This document shows positions 4,720 through 9,322 of a stretch of 9,322 nt of DNA, one piece after another. The notes beneath the pieces were generated by a model. That model was given only the letters and a program-made list of their open reading frames with translations, searched no databases and was not told the origin of the DNA. Within the stretch, counting starts at the first letter, position 1. Each line of letters begins with the position of its first letter. The DNA comes from an uncultured Synergistia bacterium (lineage in GTDB: Bacteria; Eremiobacterota; SpSt-956; JAKJGF01), in assembly GCA_937888925.1 (NCBI GenBank), contig CALARM010001051.1, positions 1-9,322 on the forward strand. The letters run 5' to 3'. Position numbers and translations under genes: made by a program.

Positions 4720-7026
4720 ATGATTTACTGTGATAAATGTGGTTACCAGAACAGAGATAGTGCAAGATTCTGTAAAGGATGTGGCGGAGATGTAATTCCC
4801 ACTACACCTACAGGTATTTTACAGTCAGGTACACTCCTTGATAACCGTTATGAAATAAAAGGTATGATAAAATCAGGCGGTATGGGAGCTGTTTATGAGG
4901 CTCTCGATCACAGATTTGATAAAATTCGCTGTGCCGTAAAGGAAATGATAGGTACCAGTACAAAACCTGAAGACATGGAATATATGAAGGAAAGCTTCAG
5001 GAAAGAAGCAAATATCCTCAGAGATCTCAGGCATATAAATCTTCCTGTAGTAATAGATTATTTTATAGAAGCAGGCCGTTATTATATTGTAATGGATTAT
5101 GTTGAAGGTAAAGACCTTGAAACTATTATGCGCAGCTATAGAAGAGTGCCGGAAAATCTTGTAATAGAATGGTCCAAACAGATACTTGATGCCCTTTATT
5201 ATCTTCACAGTCAATCACCTCCGTTAATTTACAGGGATATGAAGCCCGGAAATGTAATGCTCCGTACCTCAGACAACAGAATTCTTCTTGTAGACTTCGG
5301 GATAGCAAGGGCAGTTGTTCGAGACAGTGAGAATATTATGACAGTTATAGGCACACCTGCTTATGCTCCTGATGAATTGTTTCAGGGTAAGCCGGAGGAA
5401 AGATCAGATTTATATTCTCTTGGAGCAACTATGCACTGTCTTTTAACAGGTGTGGTACCTGTAGCTCCCTTTTCTTTTAAGCCTGTGAGAGAACTAAATT
5501 CAGATGTTTCAGAAGAACTTGAAGCCATAGTTATGAAAGCTCTTTCTATGAAAGTAGAAGGCCGATATAGAAATGCAAAAGAAATGAAAGAAGCACTTCT
5601 GAAATTACCTGAATATGAAGAAACAGAAATGACTATTCCACTGATGATTTCAGAGGGAACTTCTTTCTCTCTGACACAGACAGAAAAACCTCTGCTGACG
5701 CCGACAGAGAAGTCTGTTGTGCCACAGACAGAGAAACCGGCCTTACCTCCTATTCTTCCCTGTGACTCTTTTACGGCACAGGAAAATAAAATGGAAGTAA
5801 AATCTGAAATTCCTTCCATAGTTCATAAAAAACCAACAAAAGAGATTCCTCAACAGGTAGAATTTCCGGTTCATAAAAAACCAACAAAAGAGATTCCTCA
5901 ACAGGTAGAATTTCCGGTTCATGAAAAATCAACAAGAGAAATTCCCCGTCAGGTAGAATCATTAAAGCCTGTGAAAGGCAGATCCTTTCTTATGACTGTT
6001 CTAACGGTTGTAGTGATTGGAGGTGTTACCTTATTTGCAGGTTTAACAATTCTCTGTCTTATAATCTGGGTGGTTTTCGGTCACACTTTTGAAAAGAAAT
6101 ATAATAACTGGAAGGGACGTGAATTATATAATCAGGCCAGATATGAAGAAGCAATTAAATATTACAATAGAACCCTTGAGATTGATAAAAATGATAGAGA
6201 AGCTTTGAGTGGAAAGAAAGGGATTTTGCTGAAAGAAGGAGATGAATTATATAATCAGGGTAAATATGAAGATTCTCTTGAATCTTATGAGAAAGTGCTT
6301 GCTCTTGATGAAAATGATCCTTCTGCTTTACAGGGGAAAGCCTCTGTTTTTAAGGCTCAGGGAGATGATGCGTGCCTGAATTATAAATATAAAGAAGCCA
6401 TTGAATATTATGATAAAGCTCTGAATATTTCTTCTGATTATAAAGATGCTTTAAATGGGAAGAAAAATGTATATATAGTGCAGGGAGATGAATTTTACGA
6501 TCAGGGAAAATATTTAGAATCTGTCAGATATTATAATAAAGCCCTTGATGTAGACTCGGATGACGCCTATGTATGGTTTATAAAGGGCTGGAGTCTTAAA
6601 TTGATGGGACATTATGAAGAAGCTCTGAAATGTTTCAATAAAACTGTCACTATCGATGCAACATATGTTGATGCATGGAGAAGCAAGGGAGATGTTTTAA
6701 AGGATCTGGAGAATTATGCAGAGGCTATTATTGCTTACGATAAGGCTCTTAAGATTGATCCAAAGTGGGTTGATGCCTGGTGTGGCAAAGGAAATGTTTT
6801 ATATAACCAGGCATATTACGATGAAGCTCTGAAATGTTATGATAAAGCTCTGGACATTTCTCCTGAACATAAATATTCGTGGAATGGTAAAGGAAATGTT
6901 CTCTATTCCCGGGGGCATTATGAAAAAGCCATAGAATATTACGATAAAGCCCTTTCTATTGATCCTGATTTTGAAATAGCAAGGAATAACAGGGAAAATG
7001 CCATGAAAGCTATGGGAAAATATTGA
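4720..7026 (+). CDS. Zinc-ribbon Ser/Thr protein kinase with TM segment and TPR ectodomain
   Basis: A 768-residue protein. A small zinc ribbon opens it (C4, C7, C18, C21). The Hanks-type kinase domain spans about 44-297 with its key residues present: glycine loop around G53-G56, ATP-binding K74, helix-C E96, catalytic YRDMKPGN (D173, K175, N178), DFG at 192-194, APD in place of APE (216-218) and RSD (228-230). An active kinase is expected. A Thr/Pro/Lys-rich linker (300-420) contains tandem 16-residue repeats. One membrane segment (about 423-454) is followed by eight TPR units (about 463-768). With the kinase in the cytoplasm, the TPRs should face outward and may sense or bind proteins. The start is supported by the conserved zinc ribbon and by the lack of any in-frame ATG, GTG or TTG back to a TAA at 4645. 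The heptamer array abuts it and there is no ribosome binding site. Confidence 0.92.
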   Translation: MIYCDKCGYQNRDSARFCKGCGGDVIPTTPTGILQSGTLLDNRYEIKGMIKSGGMGAVYEALDHRFDKIRCAVKEMIGTSTKPEDMEYMKESFRKEANILRDLRHINLPVVIDYFIEAGRYYIVMDYVEGKDLETIMRSYRRVPENLVIEWSKQILDALYYLHSQSPPLIYRDMKPGNVMLRTSDNRILLVDFGIARAVVRDSENIMTVIGTPAYAPDELFQGKPEERSDLYSLGATMHCLLTGVVPVAPFSFKPVRELNSDVSEELEAIVMKALSMKVEGRYRNAKEMKEALLKLPEYEETEMTIPLMISEGTSFSLTQTEKPLLTPTEKSVVPQTEKPALPPILPCDSFTAQENKMEVKSEIPSIVHKKPTKEIPQQVEFPVHKKPTKEIPQQVEFPVHEKSTREIPRQVESLKPVKGRSFLMTVLTVVVIGGVTLFAGLTILCLIIWVVFGHTFEKKYNNWKGRELYNQARYEEAIKYYNRTLEIDKNDREALSGKKGILLKEGDELYNQGKYEDSLESYEKVLALDENDPSALQGKASVFKAQGDDACLNYKYKEAIEYYDKALNISSDYKDALNGKKNVYIVQGDEFYDQGKYLESVRYYNKALDVDSDDAYVWFIKGWSLKLMGHYEEALKCFNKTVTIDATYVDAWRSKGDVLKDLENYAEAIIAYDKALKIDPKWVDAWCGKGNVLYNQAYYDEALKCYDKALDISPEHKYSWNGKGNVLYSRGHYEKAIEYYDKALSIDPDFEIARNNRENAMKAMGKY
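5821..5964 (+). repeat. 48-bp tandem repeat in the kinase linker
   Basis: Units at 5821-5868 and 5869-5916 are identical base for base. A third at 5917-5964 is diverged but in register. Each encodes 16 residues beginning VH[KE]K (from residue 368). The perfect identity points to a recent in-frame duplication in a flexible region between the kinase and the membrane segment. Confidence 0.93.
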
Positions 7027-7104
7027 ATATTCACCTGTCGTATAATAAGCTAAAAATTTACATTTTTTTAACATATTTTTATTGTATTTTTCTCTGAAAT
7101 AATT

Positions 7105-7143
7105 TAGTATTTTAATGGATTCTTATAATGGAACAAAGGGGGA
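7105..7143 (+). promoter_or_regulatory. Candidate promoter and ribosome binding site of the subtilase gene
   Basis: TTGTAT (7082-7087) lies 17 nt before TAGTAT (7105-7110), and a perfect TATAAT is at 7124-7129. Either would start the transcript at or after the first in-frame ATG (7115), which also has no Shine-Dalgarno site. AAGGGGGA (7136-7143) lies about 10 nt before the ATG at 7154 and supports that codon as the start. Confidence 0.45.
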
Positions 7144-7153
7144 TTTCTCTTTT

Positions 7154-8713
7154 ATGGATATAAATACTTCATATAAAATACAGGAACCGCTTAACAGACA
7201 ATCAGTAAAAACTTCTGATGGAAAATCGGACGGAATAAAGGACAGTGTCAGTATTTCCAGAGGAAATATTGAAGGTACCTGTATTATTATGCCGCCCAGG
7301 AATTTTACCTGTTCTGCTGCCGGTATTTCAGCTATGGAATTAAAAGAAGAAAATTTGAAAAATCAGAATGTTAAAATAGAAGAGAAATTTTCTTCTCTGG
7401 GTGCTTTTGTTGCAAAACTCGAACCATCTCAGAAAGAAGAGTTACAAAAAGCCGGATATAATGTATATGAAGATAAGGTTGAGCGGTGGATTCCTGAACC
7501 TTCATTAGAAGAAGAACTTCAGAGTGCCCCTTCATCTGAAGAAAGTCCCCTGTCAAAACTGAGAACAGAACATAAAGGTATATTTGAAACTCATGATCCT
7601 GTATTTGAGAAATATACCGGGAAAGGTGTCGGTATAGCTGTTATAGATACAGGTATATATCCTCATCCTGATCTTGGAGATAGAATAACAGGGTGGGTGG
7701 ATATGGTAAATGATAAAGCCGTACCTTATGATGACGGAGGTCATGGAACTCATGTGGCGGGAGATGCGGCAGGTAACGGTAAACTATCGGGAGGAAAATA
7801 TCGTTCTTTTGCGCCGGACGCCAATCTTATCGGAATAAAGGTTCTGGCAGGAAACGGCAACGGCACTACATCAGCTCTTTTAAAAGGTATAGAATGGGCT
7901 ATAAAACATAAAGATGAATATAATATAAAAGTAATAAATGTATCCATAGGTCATCAGGCAGCAGACTATTCCCAGGACCCTACCGATCTTGCTCTTGAAG
8001 AAGCGGTAAAAGCAGGTATCACGGTAGTAACCGCTGCAGGTAATTATGGCCCCAATCAGGGTACTGTAAGCGCTCCCGGAGATGATCCTTTTCTTATAAC
8101 GGTAGGAGGTACAGATAACAGAGATACTGCTGATAAGACAGATGATACAATACTGTCCTGTTCTTCAACAGGGCCGACTCCTATGGGACTTACGAAACCT
8201 GATATCCTTGCCCCTGGAGAACAGGTAATTTCCCCCCTTTCTCCCGGCTCAAATGCTGAGAAAGATGCTCTTTCTATGGCAGAGAAATTTGAAAGTTATA
8301 AATTCCTTAACTCTCTGACTGATGAACAGCTTATGAAGATTCCCGATAAAGATCTGGCAGGCTACGGATTCTGGGAAAGTACAATAAAAGAATTTAAATC
8401 TTCCCCACAGGCAGCCAGAAAGGTTCTGGAGCGAAATATTTATTATCAGTCCAGAATGCCTTTACTGGAAAAAAGTGCCTATGTAGGTCTTTCCGGGACT
8501 TCTATGGCAACACCTCTAGTCTCCGGCCTTGTTGCTGCCATGTATGAAGCAAATCCTTTTCTTACCCCCGGTGAAGTGAAAAATATTTTAATGTCTACAG
8601 CAGATAAGATTTCGACTTTAAATGATAATCAGCAGGGGGCAGGATATTTTGACCCTAAAGAAGCAGTTCTCAAAGCAGAGGAATTAAAGAATTTGAAACA
8701 GCAAATTTCATAA
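7154..8713 (+). CDS. S8 family serine peptidase (subtilase)
   Basis: With the preferred start the protein has 519 residues; the upstream ATG at 7115 would add 13 but lacks a ribosome binding site. Catalytic residues are D165 (VIDTG), H197 (GGHGTHVAG) and S450 (SGTSMATP), with oxyanion N297 (TAAGN). Residues 80-114 resemble the I9-type prodomain that folds and inhibits subtilisins. Residues 1-60 are polar, with no signal peptide or membrane segment, and share a MDI opening and a D-S-V-S-I motif with the zipper proteins upstream. A helical insertion of about 80 residues (361-442) lies between the VIS element and the SGTSMA motif, where subtilisins usually have a short loop. It could alter substrate access. 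The family cleaves proteins, often after autoprocessing; the cellular location is uncertain. The gene stands alone between AT-rich spacers. Confidence 0.93.
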   Translation: MDINTSYKIQEPLNRQSVKTSDGKSDGIKDSVSISRGNIEGTCIIMPPRNFTCSAAGISAMELKEENLKNQNVKIEEKFSSLGAFVAKLEPSQKEELQKAGYNVYEDKVERWIPEPSLEEELQSAPSSEESPLSKLRTEHKGIFETHDPVFEKYTGKGVGIAVIDTGIYPHPDLGDRITGWVDMVNDKAVPYDDGGHGTHVAGDAAGNGKLSGGKYRSFAPDANLIGIKVLAGNGNGTTSALLKGIEWAIKHKDEYNIKVINVSIGHQAADYSQDPTDLALEEAVKAGITVVTAAGNYGPNQGTVSAPGDDPFLITVGGTDNRDTADKTDDTILSCSSTGPTPMGLTKPDILAPGEQVISPLSPGSNAEKDALSMAEKFESYKFLNSLTDEQLMKIPDKDLAGYGFWESTIKEFKSSPQAARKVLERNIYYQSRMPLLEKSAYVGLSGTSMATPLVSGLVAAMYEANPFLTPGEVKNILMSTADKISTLNDNQQGAGYFDPKEAVLKAEELKNLKQQIS

Positions 8714-8804
8714 GTTTTATTTATTTACCTGACCTCCAGGCAATATCAAATATCTGATTTGTAGACGGTACAGGTGGAGAATTCCGGAGTCTTTAAGTTA
8801 AATT

Positions 8805-9322
8805 ATGAAAAAAGATAAAATAAAAAAAATCTTTCTTTCTCAGGTTATTGCCTTTATTCTTTTTCTATTATGCCTTTTTTTATTCCCTCACAGATGGTGT
8901 GAAAAAGATGGTATGGAATGGTACAATAATGACCCTGCCCTTCAGAAAAAACTTGCATCAAGTGTTGAAACCTGGGTTAACGGGGAATTAAAATCATCCG
9001 ATTACGCCACAGGTGATAAACTTTTCAGCGGCGAGTGGCTTTTCGGCACTTATATGATGGCAGCCATGGGGTTCGGGCAGATGGCTCTTTCTTATCCTGA
9101 AATGAAAGACCACTATCTTTCTCTTATGAACAAATGTATAGAAAAAATACTTTCTCCTTCTGTGAAAGAATATGACCGTATGTCCTGGGGAGAAGATCCG
9201 ATAGATACACTTGACGGCCCGAATGATCATATTGCCTATCTCGGTTATTTTAACCTTGTTTTAAGCTTCAATCATTTTATTGATCCAGACAGTAAATTTA
9301 AAGAACTGAATAAAAAGATAAC
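8805..9322 (+). CDS. Membrane-anchored protein, N-terminal part, possibly linalool dehydratase/isomerase-like
   Basis: An open reading frame running off the window; 172 residues are visible. A lysine-rich N-terminus and a hydrophobic segment (9-28) form a signal anchor or uncleaved signal. The rest is soluble, helical and aromatic-rich, with SGEWLFGTYMMAAMGFGQ (75-92) and the cluster WGEDPIDTLDGPNDHIAYLG (128-147). The order Trp, acidic/Gly, DPI, then a helix with YLGY.NL loosely recalls the corresponding part of linalool dehydratase/isomerase, an (alpha/alpha)6-barrel enzyme. This is a weak recollection and catalytic residues cannot be checked. The start is the first ATG after an in-frame TAA at 8799; GGAG at 8786-8789 is too far away to be a good ribosome binding site. 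It lies 91 nt after the subtilase with no clear terminator between. Confidence 0.75.
   Translation, partial: MKKDKIKKIFLSQVIAFILFLLCLFLFPHRWCEKDGMEWYNNDPALQKKLASSVETWVNGELKSSDYATGDKLFSGEWLFGTYMMAAMGFGQMALSYPEMKDHYLSLMNKCIEKILSPSVKEYDRMSWGEDPIDTLDGPNDHIAYLGYFNLVLSFNHFIDPDSKFKELNKKI

Noticed and set aside
7115..7153. ATG at 7115 as the subtilase start
   Set aside because: It has no Shine-Dalgarno site and overlaps candidate promoter elements; ATG at 7154 has a purine run upstream and gives an N-terminus like that of the first zipper protein.
8994..9230. Antisense ORF 8994-9230
   Set aside because: It lies inside the coherent + strand reading frame starting at 8805 and has no supporting motif.

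Overview
The window looks like a bacterial chromosomal segment. Genes are packed on one strand, most have Shine-Dalgarno sites, the intergenic DNA is AT-rich, and codon choice leans to AGA for Arg and ATA for Ile. TGA works as a stop, so the genetic code is standard. The mix of a zinc-ribbon/Hanks kinase/TPR protein, a radical SAM/SPASM/TPR protein, a subtilase without signal peptide and glycine-zipper proteins resembles what uncultivated phyla such as Eremiobacterota (Xenobia-like lineages) carry. That placement is a recollection, not a proof. No tRNA, rRNA, CRISPR array, transposase or integrase is visible.

Layout, all on the + strand. (1) 1-206: an intrinsic terminator for an upstream gene, then an AT-rich promoter region. 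(2) 207-3020: a tight four-gene operon. It encodes two paralogous proteins with paired glycine-zipper membrane segments around a polar loop, one long Gly/Ala-rich zipper protein, and a small membrane-anchored protein with a Coa1/Tim21-like domain. The operon closes with a GAAA-loop terminator. (3) 3183-4526: a radical SAM/SPASM enzyme with a C-terminal TPR region. (4) 4720-7026: a zinc-ribbon, Ser/Thr kinase, single-TM, eight-TPR protein. (5) 7154-8713: an S8 subtilase with a prodomain-like segment and an unusual insertion before the catalytic serine; its start is better placed at 7154 than at the first ATG, 7115. (6) 8805 to the window end: the N-terminal part of a membrane-anchored protein of uncertain family.

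The most unusual structure lies in front of the radical SAM and kinase genes. Each has a two-armed array of degenerate 7-bp repeats (CAGTNAN in the left arm, its reverse complement in the right arm). The right arm runs into the ATG, and no Shine-Dalgarno sequence is present. The arms can pair into long imperfect hairpins, and the two right arms form an 18-bp direct repeat flanking the radical SAM gene.

How the genes act together is not proven. A membrane-spanning kinase with a TPR ectodomain, a radical SAM enzyme with TPRs, and a subtilase next to an operon of unusual glycine-zipper proteins could be a signalling, modification and processing set. A short N-terminal motif shared by the zipper proteins and the subtilase hints at a link. 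The separate promoters and terminators mean they may also be independent neighbours.
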